Part shown: piece after piece, positions 35,601-43,800 of the stretch
Position numbering within the stretch: position 1 is the stretch's first letter
Layout: every line of letters begins with the position of its first letter
DNA from: Anisus vortex
Lineage: Eukaryota; Mollusca; Gastropoda; Planorbidae
Direction: 5' to 3'
DNA: 64,000 bases
Assembly (NCBI GenBank): GCA_949126835.1
Contig: OX421498.1
Span: 35,433,799-35,497,798, forward strand
Made by a program: the position numbers and the translations under genes
The notes under the pieces: model-generated
What the model was told of the DNA's origin: nothing
Seen by the model: only the letters and a program-made list of their open reading frames with translations
Database searches by the model: none

Positions 35601-38600
35601 TTAAATCAAGCCTGCATGTTGACTGCGTGATCAGAATGTCAAGCAATAATGCTCTAACAAAATAAGGAGAGACCGGACGACCTTGACACGCTGTGTTTAC
35701 GTGAACAGTTCATGTTTTTATCGAGGTTAATAAAAAAACAATAATGCTCTCATTAGGTTAGGAAAAACCCGGGGGGAAACCTTGAGCTGAGAAATATTTT
35801 ATATCGTTTAAACGCAATTCGCTTAAATGATTTAGTTGGTTTATTAACATTACAATGTAGGGAATTTACGTTTCGTAACACCACTGACAGTTTTAATGCA
35901 CATAATATAATAATGTAACAATTATAGAATATTCTTTAGGTTTAAAATAAATGGTAGCACTAAAAGAAAAAGTTACCATTAGCTTTCCTAAATGTATTAT
36001 TTGTAGCAAAGGGAAACAATACAGCTGGGTGTTCATCTGTTCCTCTCTGTTCTGGATCTCTGCCTACTCTGCCAACAAGAGTCACTTTGTTCATTCCTGA
36101 AAGAGTTTTGATAAAAGTTTAAAATGTTTCTCACATCAGCATTACTTAGTTGACTTAATTAATCCCTAGGGGGCCCATGGGAGAAAAGGATTGTTATATT
36201 AGCCTAGAATATATATAATAAATAACAATGAGACAGGGTCAATTAATAATTTCAATAGTACAGTTTAGTATTAAGTATTAAAACAGTAAAGTATCCAGTC
36301 TGACCAAATTGATCCTTTGGGCTCGTGAAGCTGTGTTCACCAATCTCTGTAGGCATGGCATACAAGGAGATAATGCAGCCAGCACAATGCCCAGCCGCCA
36401 TTACTTTATCCTAACTAATGTTAGGTACCCACCTTAGCTGGGTAGACTCAACTTAACATTATTAACAAGCTTCTGCTCAGCCACTGTGCCATTTTTAAAA
36501 TGGTATTTCCTAACATTTGATTCTAGTCTAAGTCTAACTTCTTAATTTTATTTTCATTTCCTTCTTGAAACAAATGTCCGGAAAAAACAACAAAGAGAAC
36601 CCTAACAGCCCTTTGCCTCATCAATAAATATTGAACAGTAAAGACAATAAACATCAAATTACGCAAACATTTTCATTTATTTTTAGTGAGAACAAATTGT
36701 AGGATTTAGAAAAATTTGTTTTCTACCTCTTTCTGGGATTCTCTTATTAAATGGTTCTTCCAACTCAGCTACTTCTGCTTCAAAGGATTTTCCTGTTGCT
36801 GCCATTCGTGTGCATTGCACTAGCAGATTCTTGGAAATCTGAAGCAAAAAATGTAGTGTTTATTTAAATTTTATTTAATTATAAATGATAACAGTATGAA
36901 TATATAAGTCTGCCGCTTTTCGGACCCGGGTCCCTATAGACTATAGCATGAAATGGCTATTCGGACCCGGCTTCAGTCAGAATTCCTTAAAACTCATAAA
37001 AAACATCAAAAAAGAGGTAAGCCAACACAAAATATAGTTGTTTTACCATATATATTATAAGAAGTAGCACAGAAAACACCAAATCTATCCCTATCCTTAA
37101 TAACCTAACCGATACAACTATTACCAAAAATACTACAAAGTTACAAAGCCATCCCTAACCTATATAAACTAACCAATACTAACTATTTATCACTAAGTCT
37201 ATCGGGTCCAAATAGCCACTTCGAATATGTAAACTAGAAACAGTATGAATATATTTTTTTTATTATAATACTTTCAACACTTACTTCATAAAAGTTCATA
37301 AAACAACACCAGGAAATTTAATAGATGAATGAACTTTTTATTAATATTTTTAATAGTAATAGGTTAAATAGGCCTACTATCCAAAAATTAGACTAACGAA
37401 ACAACTTTACAAAATAATTAGATTTTTTTTTCCTCATTAGGCCTATAACATAACACAATTACACTGAATTAAGCACAAATTATTGGACATAAATGGTTAT
37501 TACACCAAGCTGGCAGTTGTAGGATATAAATATTATTTATATAGAATAGAATATTTGAATATAGGCTATTAAATACAAAATACAACCAAGGTCTATGTCA
37601 GTATAAATGTCAGACCGTTCCAGCATCTATTTTCCTTCCTTAAAACTTAAAAGCTTGTGTCTATTTTTTAGGCAGGCCTACCTGCTGTACATTCATTATC
37701 CTAATATTTTTGTTTGGGACCATAGCCTAATACTTGAAGTTTTCGCTGTTTGTAAAATGTAATATTAATATATAATAGGCCTATATGTTTACTGTTAAAA
37801 AGAAAAAAATGACACAAAGGTGTGTTGACAGTAGGCCAACTAGTCTTAAAACTGCCATTTATCTTATCTTATACATTACTGACTTCTATAAGAAGATTAT
37901 TGATTATTGCGTCGACGCTCCTTCATAAAGAAAATTATTGCATCCTTGGTTTTTCCCTCTTATCTTTTGATGACCTGGTCGCGCACATGGTTTAAGAGGT
38001 CAAAAGGACAGGTCTACACATAAAATTTAAGTGTTTATTGTATTATTATATATTTATATAGCCTAGATCTAGATGCAATTTAAAAACTTCTTAACAACCT
38101 GCAGAGGTAGAGGATATATGTGGATCACTAGACCAGTGCCCAGCGTATGATATCTGATATCTAATAGACAAATCATCATAATCAAAGTAGTAATGGATTA
38201 ATCATTAATGGGGAGCTTTGCTTTAGTAGTTTAGTCACTAAATCATTGTAAATTTGTGACACTTTCTTTAAAAAAGTCACTTCACTTTACGACTTTAGTT
38301 TAGTACTTTAGTTTTAGAAAAAAAAATTGCTAGGCCTTTGCCTTTGGATAACGCTTCCCTTAGTTTTAGGAAAAAAAAATTGCTAGATCTATGATCTAGG
38401 GCAATCTAGGCCTTTAGTCTAGTCTATACTCATAAGTGACATAAGGTATAGAATTAAATGTAGCCTAATAATTAATGGATTACCATTAATGATTATTGGC
38501 TCTAACTCTAAACTGATAAACTTTAAATCCACACCAACGACTGTACACTAAAAGTCGCCTACAGTTAAAAGTTAAACTAAACAATACTAAACACTAAACA

Positions 38601-38779
38601 TGAGTCCATGTCCATGAATGATGAGTACGGTACTCTGAAGTTCCACAAGTAGTCAAGTAGGCTAACTTTTCTAGTCTAGTCTAAGACTAGAGTAAAGTAA
38701 GTCTTAACTAAAGTAATAAACCATAAAATGCTTGCCTTTTCATTATAATACTTACACTTTTTTTAAGTACTCTTAGCAT
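26635..38779 (-). CDS. SSBP1: Mitochondrial single-stranded DNA-binding protein (6 exons)
   Basis: Binds single-stranded mtDNA at the replication fork as an OB-fold tetramer in the mitochondrial matrix. Minus-strand exons: 38779-38756, 36838-36727, 36096-35977, 27099-27012, 26894-26806, 26699-26635; all GT-AG, phases agree, 498 nt (165 aa; human about 148). The first exon codes only MLRVLKKS. With the start of exon 2 (ISKNLLVQCTRMAA) it forms a basic, acid-free leader, as expected of a mitochondrial transit peptide. The OB-fold landmarks are MNKVTLVGRVGRDPE (start of strand 1), FPFATN, WHRICVF, then RLLIEGSITYQRY and NNIIILS near the end, followed by an acidic tail. The start sits in ACCAAAATG. 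Intron 3 is 8.9 kb because of an LTR retrotransposon. Exon 1 is short and is the least certain part. Confidence 0.92.
27845..28868 (-). repeat. 3' LTR of the retrotransposon
   Basis: 1,024 bp, the downstream LTR in the element's own orientation. It reads TGTTACGAAACG at 28868 and ends GCCTTGTAAT at 27845. In the sense direction AATAAA hexamers lie at 28836-28831 and 28044-28039. The latter is a plausible polyadenylation signal and could also affect SSBP1 transcripts. Confidence 0.93.
29643..34451 (-). CDS. Gag-pol polyprotein (gag, PR, IN, RT, RNase H), retrotransposon
   Basis: A single uninterrupted 1,602-residue frame. The gag region has a Glu/Arg-rich, probably coiled segment (about 105-145) and a CCHC zinc knuckle, C379-x2-C382-x4-H387-x4-C392. 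The protease has DTGA at 530-533. The integrase has zinc-binding H756/H763 with C793-x2-C796, and catalytic D827, D886 and E922. Spacing of the last pair is exactly 35 residues (DD35E), and a GPY-type module is near 1060. Only then comes the RT (about 1160-1380): DYRKLN, D1277 in KIDLLTAY, and YLDD at 1337-1340. RNase H follows (D1487, E1528, D1555, D1597) and the frame ends five residues later. Gag and pol are fused without a frameshift, so the Gag:Pol ratio must be set another way, if at all. All catalytic residues I looked for are present. Confidence 0.95.
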   Translation of the reverse strand: MEATNNLTLDPEIFDLTSEQLNKMSMIQLKELAKSLGISITETRPSKTKLLQEVTECLRKQGTLIIEETTANDNINDESDDELPFPIKQRVKHTTGDLSEELKFKLELRKMELEMERERESQRIEMEREIAREKIASQERIEIARSRTSNHSNASSEADAELYKFKKHIPVFEDNSVEEFFMIFERNARDYQFPEGKKAILLRSALNKGKALDVVLSLTEEELYDYELIKNRVLLSYALTPEKYRKVFRESKKEQEQSHVDFLRQKKKYFERWIRSKGVNKDFDKLANLMLMEDFNNNIRGDVRIHLADKGVEQVETAAVMADEYVIIHSSNKFTTVDKSKFQNRDMKVEKKTMNPNESYQSKRHQQSNQGPTNSKPTCSHCKRIGHTKEKCWILNGNPNKKNVVLSYVAMPKQRTHENVKKDIRTQTEIPSANADNLTKHTYLGNLKPEIVPEIETMVFNNSNSNLSSKESISDRTTMSTKHTSYKNNLDTDLIDTEIPSNCLPFIEEGTVSSIINGVTSEKNIRILRDTGAEVSLLLENTVPTSQSTYTGQDLTIQGVSRKNVQVPLHQIQLKSAYFTGNVVVGVYKSLPFKGVSLILGNDIAGDVVHSISKKKQYLNKSESFIKPICIVTRGMAQQQKSVETMSKSKIEPEIDLQATFLADILSGPSVKTTESNLSPRQLLLLEQNRDSGIKHLKKKVITEQEAEMNGNGLFLKEGILMQKWRDVKCDNDNCREGSQIVVPAIYRNDILHMAHDTPYAGHLGVNKTYRRILPYFYWPGLHRDVTKYCKSCNTCQIVGKPNQTIPVAPLKPIPAFAEPFSHLLIDCVGPLPKTKTGHQYLFTIMCTATRYPEAIPLRTINADKISDALIAFCSRYGLPKTIQSDQGSNFTSKLFNQVLKKLGIQHATSTAYHPQSQGALERYHQTLKTMLRTYCFENTEDWDRGIPFALFATRETVQESLGFSPFELVFGHSVRGPLKLLQETLLNSDEETGLVAYVEQFSNRIYHAFNHVKDNLLQAQKRMKGYYDVKARSRCFHPGDKVLMLTQLSGQPLSAKYTGPYQVLDKISDVTYLVKTPDRRKTQRLCHINMLKPYVVREEQTDIRPVSAIKTVETPPPKFKKTIIESKLQNTEALKNLNDKLAHLDSGEQTSIKGLIYDHVNLFSDVPNKTTLVTHDVVLKDDNVKPVKQHPYRVNPIQLEHIRKEIDYMLSNDIITHSNSDWSSPCVLVPKSDGSLRFCVDYRKLNQVTKTDSYPIPRIDDLIDRVSTANYVTKIDLLTAYFQIPLTDRAQEVSTFVTPDGLYKFKVMPFGMVNAPASFQRLINTIIHDIPQCHAYLDDIVVFSNNFNDHLHQLKLLFQKLKQANLTINLVKSQFCHAEIEYLGHVVGNGKVKPVNAKVKAIQEFPVPKTQKQLRGFLGMAGYYRKFCKNFSIITCPLTNLLRKKNQFKWTQECDQAFNDIKDILTKAPVLVSPDYTKPFRITVDSCNTGMGAVISQIGDDSLEHPISFCSKKFNPHEVNYSTIEQELLGLIQALKHFNYYVNGSQFPIEIFTDHNPLVFLSRIKQNQRILRWSLFIQAYNLKITHLSGKDNIVADTLSRM
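34836..34856 (-). other. Candidate primer binding site
   Basis: Just inside the 5' LTR the minus strand reads AAAA then TGGGTTTTGCTCGTC. A TGG a few bases after the LTR is where the 3' CCA end of a priming tRNA would pair. I could not match it to a particular tRNA. Confidence 0.35.
34857..35880 (-). repeat. 5' LTR of the retrotransposon (promoter copy)
   Basis: 1,024 bp, same length as the other LTR and identical in every segment I compared. It should carry the element's promoter. The terminal dinucleotides (TG...AT) deviate from the usual TG...CA; TGTTAC at one end and GTAAT(A) at the other are imperfect inverted repeats. Confidence 0.93.
36286..36491 (-). repeat. SINE family 1 in SSBP1 intron 2
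   Basis: The reverse complement shows 'ggcacagtggctgagcag', a shortened head, then 'gttgagtctacccagctaagg', 'gggcattgtgctggctgca', 'ccatgcctacagagattgg' and the terminal '...aaggatcaatttggtcagac'. Part of the head, including the B box, is deleted. Sense relative to SSBP1. Confidence 0.75.
36905..37225. other. SSBP1 intron 1, possible unclassified repeat
   Basis: Opens with 'ttcggacccgggtcc' and closes with 'tcgggtccaaatagcc'; 'tcggacccgg' occurs twice near the left end. This could be a weakly inverted pair bounding an element of about 320 bp. No coding potential. Confidence 0.25.
37862..37970 (-). repeat. LINE family T 3' tail in SSBP1 intron 1
   Basis: 'tcttatcttatacattact' followed by 'ttctataagaagattattgattattgcgtcgacgctcc' is a rearranged minus-oriented family T tail with a small internal duplication. 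Confidence 0.6.
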
Positions 38780-39540
38780 TTTGGTTTCTTTCTATATTTA
38801 TTTCAAGTCAGAAATTAAATGTGAAACAAACGTGGTTTATTGACCTTGATTACAGTTGAAATCGACGGCTAAATCTGACAACTCCAATTTATTTTAAATG
38901 TTTGGACTCCACGAATTATTAATTATTTTTATATGTTTTAAAACGGGATAATCAATTTAAAGAAAATTATTGGCCTGCAATAAGAGATCAGCGACAATGA
39001 AAACAAAAAAGTCTAAATATTTTAAGAAATTTATATTACCAAATTGTTTTTTAGCCATGATCAAATATATGAAATTAAATGTTTTAAAAATGTAAAAGAT
39101 ACGCAGTTGGCAACGTCACTGTAAAAAGAGAGTAGTGGTAGTGAGCCTTGATGGTTTTATAGATCAGTGGGTTTATTCCGATTCAGATTCAGAAGTATCA
39201 GAAGTGCCATAATTAGAAAGCGGTTGTCTTTCATGTTAAAATAGCCGCGACATTTATTCAAAGAAATAGAGAAGGAGATCTATATTTTAATAAGCATCCG
39301 GAGAAAGAAAATGCAATAATTAAAATTTGTTGAATATGACACCCTCAAATCTAACAAAGAAACCAAAAGTTTGACTTATTGGAACTTGTTTTATTTATTA
39401 GTCTGATGGCGTGAAGGGATTATTAAAAAATTAAGTTAAAATCATATGCTTGGAACACTAAATTCCTGTTATTGAGTTCAAGGCCTTTTAACGCCTGAAT
39501 GTAAATCATATGAAAGGCTACACGGCACGCCAAGCTTTTG
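38780..39540. promoter_or_regulatory. Presumed SSBP1 promoter and 5' UTR region
   Basis: Upstream (plus-strand right side) of the SSBP1 start codon. The sequence is AT-rich, with no clear TATA or initiator I can defend. An alternative ATG frame at 39058 (MAKKQF) has a donor-like GTAATA, but it joins exon 2 out of frame, so 38779 was preferred. Confidence 0.3.
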
Positions 39541-39749
39541 GCGTTTTGTGGGGTGGCTGGAGCCGGAACAGAGCTTTGGTGTGCCTCTTGGGAGCTCATT
39601 AATTCCTAATACATTACGCCCTGGACTCGTCCGGTTTTTAAGAGACATTATAATTATGTGTCCAATGTTAGAAATGACAAGGAATTACCCTAATTTTGGT
39701 ACCAAGCAAGGTCCTCCGCAGAACAATAGCCTAGCCTACTCAACAGAAT

Positions 39750-41510
39750 GAAAGAAGCATGCGATGACCTCCCAAAAGAAGAACAGGCCGGGTTCAGAAG
39801 AGGAAGATCATGCGTTGGCCAAATAGCAACACTTCGGATCATTAGGGGCCTATATAACAAACTATTGAATGACAATCTCCACTCTATGCTAAATTTGTGG
39901 ATTTGAAAAGTCTTTTGATAGCATTAATAGAGAAACAATACGGTCAATCATGAGGCACTATAAGGAAAACCTTATAAAATAAAAATCATCATAAAAAATC
40001 GGTTTGAAAACTTTTCCTGCCAATCTGCCAAGCAGTACATAATGGTAGACTGTCAGTTGAATTATTCCACATTACAACTGGAGTCAAGCAAAGATGCCTC
40101 CTTTTACCACTCTTGTTTCTTCTAGCGCTAGTTTGTGTCACAAAAGAATCTTATTGCAAACCTAGGAAAAGGAATCCATGGACCCTAATGCAAAAACTAG
40201 AAGACTTAGAGTTTGCGGATGACCTGGCCATACTATCTCACAGACTACAATATATAAGAGAAGAACACAGCCTTAAGCGAGACTGGAAAGTGAGGGGAGC
40301 TAAAAATAAACCACTATAAAAAAAATATGGAAAAAAAAACATCAACAAGATGGCAACAAGTAGCGAACCAAGCTTAATTAGACCAAGTGGATAACTTTGT
40401 ATACCTTGGGAGTGTGGTCAGTGTATTGGGAGGAACCGGCGATGACGGTACATTGAACGCCCAATAAATTTGGCGCGACAATCCTTTGCCAATCTGAAAC
40501 CAGTCTGGAGATTCAAGCATATCTCTGTCACAACACAAATACGAATCTTTAACACAAATTTTTAATGTGAAAATGGTCTTACTTTGTGGAACAGAAACAT
40601 GGAGAACAACAAGAAATAGACTCCAGACCTTTGTTAACAGATGCCTAAGAAATATATTGCAAATACAGATAGAAAACCCCAAGCTTTTGGAGAGGTGTGG
40701 AAAGAGAACAATAAAACAACAAATACTGGAAAGAACTTGGAGATGGATTAGACAAACCCTCATGAAAGATATTGACAACAGAGTTAGACATGCCTTAGAG
40801 TGGAATCGCCAGGGCAAACGATTGTTGTTGTTGTTCGTCCGTCGTGTTCGACGATGACCATTTTGTCGTCCTATGAAGTTTGGGGTGTGGCTGAGCGATG
40901 GGTTTTCATGTGGCTAATGAGGCCTATCCTTGCTCGGAAGGTACGACTGCAAACCGTACAGGGGAAGGTCGGAACGTCGACAGTGAGCTCTAGGGCACGA
41001 ACTTTCCTGGCTTGCCTCTTGGACTCAGCTGCTCTCTGTTTTTGCTCTTCGCAAAAAGCTGCTCCTTTATGGACTGCTGAGCGCCATGAGGCACGGTCTT
41101 TGGCTGTCACCTCCCAGGAGTCGTCTTTAATGGAAAACGCTTTGAGTGATGCCTTGAGGGTGTCTTTATAGCGCCTTCGCCTTCAGCGAGCTCGCTGACC
41201 GTTTTTTAGCTCGCCATAGAAGAGCCTCTTTGGAAGACGGCAGTCTGGCATGCGTATAACATGCCCTGCCCAACAAAGTTGAGACTGCATCAGACTTGTG
41301 TTCATGCATGGGAGTCCTGCCCTGGCAAGTACCTCAGGGCAAACGATACAGAGGATGACTCAAGCGTACATGGAGACAAATCATGCTGGATGAGGCTGGA
41401 CGAACAGGAAAGAGCTGAGAAGAACCAAAACGACTAGCAAGAGACCGTGGAGATTGGCGTGGTTTGACGGAGCGACCTATGTTCCACGAGGAACCCAAAA
41501 TACAAATGAT
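39750..41510 (+). mobile_element. Degenerate LINE, interrupted by a second LINE
   Basis: Frames in order read EEQAGFRRGRSC (RT start), LEFADDLAILSH (catalytic FADD), then 'NLARQSFANLKPVW', LCGTETWRTT, RWIRQTLMKDIDNRVRHALEWN, and after the interruption 'TWRQIMLDEAGRTG' with 'DRGDWRGL'. This is the RT palm through the C-terminal region of a non-LTR retrotransposon. The 3' end is 'caaatgatgatgaa', an (ATG)n-like tail near 41510. Frameshifts and stops mark it as dead. The clade is uncertain. Confidence 0.75.
40824..41335 (-). mobile_element. LINE 3' fragment nested in the older LINE
   Basis: The minus-strand frame 41110-40871 encodes WRSAVHKGA, an Ala/Arg/Glu-rich stretch, then a C2H2 finger (FPCTVCSRTFRARIGLISHMKTH) and a stop. 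This is a C-terminal zinc finger of the kind found at the end of some LINE proteins. The element's 3' end is an (ACA)n tail (40824-40836, plus strand gttgttgttgtt). CAGGGCAAACGAT flanks both sides (about 40810-40822 and 41335-41347), a 13-bp target duplication. Confidence 0.85.
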
Positions 41511-42084
41511 GATGAAGCCCGGTGTTGGGTCGCCAATGCAAGTCCAAAGTTTAAAATGAGAGTGTGCCTAATTTGTCATAATCGGACATGCACACGGAGC
41601 TAATATGAAGTGTTTCATCCCTTAAGGATCATCCGGTTTTAGATACCCAGGTATAAGCTTATATGCCAATATCTATAATATAGGCTACGTTCAAAACGGT
41701 TACATATAAGGCAAAGGGTCTTATGTCAGATCGGTTGCATTGGGGTGGTTTGGTGTATGGTACATGCATGCTTTCTTAAATGAGTTAAAAGTAGGTAGGC
41801 TATATAAGCTTAGATAGCCTACCAATTCATCCATATTATTTTATAATCATCAAACGGCTATGCGTATCTTATTATTAGCCCTACAGACGCTCCCACGATT
41901 CTATTTAATCGAGGTTTTTTTTTTTTGACTCCACATCTCTATTCTGTCCTCGTTTATTTCTGTCATGGTGATTTTGCAACCGAATTTCACCCATTTCCTC
42001 TTCTCGTATAGACTGGAACAGACGTGAAGCCATCAGCAAAACATTCTATCACAGGTTCAGCCACATACCCACAACCCAAACGGT

Positions 42085-42340
42085 AACGTGGCTGCACGTG
42101 TGTTCGACTGACGTACCGAAGATCCTAGGTTTGAATCCTGCTGAAGATTAGGGTTATTGTTACCTTGAATCTACCCAGCTCTGATGGGTAGGCTACCTGA
42201 CATTATAGTAGGCCTAGTCGAGGCGACTGTGCATTTGCTGATCACATCATCCCCTTAAAGTTCACATAGGTTGGTAAACGCTGCTTCATCGGCCCTATCA
42301 ATTTAAAAATTGGTTCGACTGGATTTCTTTAATTTCTACT
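42085..42340 (+). repeat. SINE family 1
   Basis: Head 'ggtaacgtggctgcacgtgtgttcgactgacgtaccgaag', B box 'ggtttgaatcc', body 'ctacccagctctgatggg' and tail 'cggccctatcaattt...ggttcgactgg' are present in order, with moderate divergence and a small insertion near the end. Confidence 0.8.
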
Positions 42341-43652
42341 TTTTACTATTACCACGAACCCTCCCCCGGAAAAGCAAATGTAAAAAAAAAGCGAATGAAA
42401 TAGTATATAGACCTAACTAGACGTTACACAATCAATGAAAAGTTGTCTTGGTCTGACTACTCTCAAGGCCCTTAATCACCTTACCGATCACGTATATCTG
42501 CAAGAATTGATGTGCTCGTCGCGAACTTAAATTAGTCGTCCATGCGCGGGTGTCCGCAAAGCATTGTCGGCTATATTGTGTAGGTATAAACAGTTGTGAA
42601 AGGGTGTCCGCATATTTCCCTCGTCTCGCTCACGTAATGCAAGCCTTCTGGAAACGCGTACTTCTAAGCTAGAGTTCCAGATCATCAGCACTCCTACTCC
42701 TTGTGACTTCCCCTTAAGATTTTCTTGTCCAAGTTTAGGCCTACTTCTTTCGCTACTAATGATAGATATATAGACTATAGATAATCTACATTTTCAGAAA
42801 ATACCGGACAACTTCCCATCCGTCCTCTCCTGGGTATCTCATCCAAAGGAAAGTTTGCCACTACCTGATCTAAGGCGTAGGCCTATATAGAATCTAACAA
42901 ATACGAAAATAAAACAAAACGTTGCTTTAGATTTTGAAAAAATATCTCAACTTCGTGTACACCTACGTTGGGAGAGGGGAAAGTCATATTTATATATTAA
43001 TATTATAGAGTATACTGTTATAAATCTATCCATAGATCTAGATTATACTGTTATTGAGTTAACATTATATGGAAGGCGATTTTAAAAATAAATCAAAACC
43101 GCCGAAAAGACTTGCATATCCGCAAATTAACGTAAACATTTGGCGAGCTCTTCAGTTTGGTCGCCATGTTTGTACATATGTTATCCTAGTTTGATCACAT
43201 CAAAATTATTGTTGCACCGAAATTAAAATAGGTATTTATATAAAACTATTTTATTTACGAACCTAAATGTATTAAAAGTAGTAATTAAATAGTGTTTAAA
43301 ATAATACAGATCTGCTTTGTGAAAAGTTAAATAGTTTTTAAATAGGTACACACCATACCACCGAATTCAATTTTATATAAATAAATGGTCCTATTAAAAA
43401 ATAAAATCAATCCAGCCTATTAAACTTGTATATTGACAAACATTAGGTGAAATAAACATCACCAAATCGTATACATGTGACATACATTTTAAATTTGATT
43501 TGCACTTCATTCAAAATTACATTAAATGTATTGATATGAACGTGAAAATAGGCCAGTCAGTAGAAGTTACACGCCTTTTACGGTAATAATTATAAAATTA
43601 ACATTAGTCATTAGCAGCCTGCTCACTGATGACTGATAGGCGCGGCATAGCG

Positions 43653-43800
43653 GCATAGGTTATAGAACTTAGTCTTATAGGACTTATAGGCTAATAAAAT
43701 TCTTATTTAAATTTTTAATATTAAAATTAAATACCTATCAGTTCAACTGATTTAAATAAGAATTTTATTAGCCTATAAGACTAAGTTCTATAACCTATGC
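43653..43800. repeat. Large inverted repeat (palindrome)
   Basis: The left arm 43653-43712 pairs with the right arm 43750-43800. The arms are identical apart from a 9-base insertion in the left arm (a 'gacttatag' duplication). The loop is 37 bases and AT-rich. No flanking target duplication was found, so whether it is a foldback transposon or a local inverted duplication is open. Confidence 0.9.

Larger units (their letters stand above)
27845..35880 (-). mobile_element. Full-length LTR retrotransposon, Ty3/Gypsy with integrase before RT (GMR1-like)
   Basis: An 8,036-bp element in SSBP1 intron 3, sense to the gene. It is bounded by two 1,024-bp direct LTRs and a 5-bp target duplication, CCACT (27840-27844 and 35881-35885). 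On the minus strand it begins TGTTACGAAACG. Between the LTRs are a leader of about 400 bp, one gag-pol frame (34451-29643) and about 770 bp of non-coding sequence before the 3' LTR. There is no env-like frame. Equal LTR length, no differences in the stretches I compared and an unbroken frame point to recent insertion. The domain order (gag, protease, integrase, RT, RNase H) is that of GMR1-like Gypsy elements rather than ordinary Gypsy. Confidence 0.93.

Noticed and set aside
39020..39058. Alternative SSBP1 first exon starting MAKKQF
   Set aside because: Its donor-like GTAATA leaves phase 1, and joining to exon 2 gives an early stop. The 38779 start joins in frame and yields a transit-peptide-like leader.
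39690..39875. Minus-strand frame opposite the LINE at 39.75 kb
   Set aside because: Shadow of the degenerate LINE; no independent signal.
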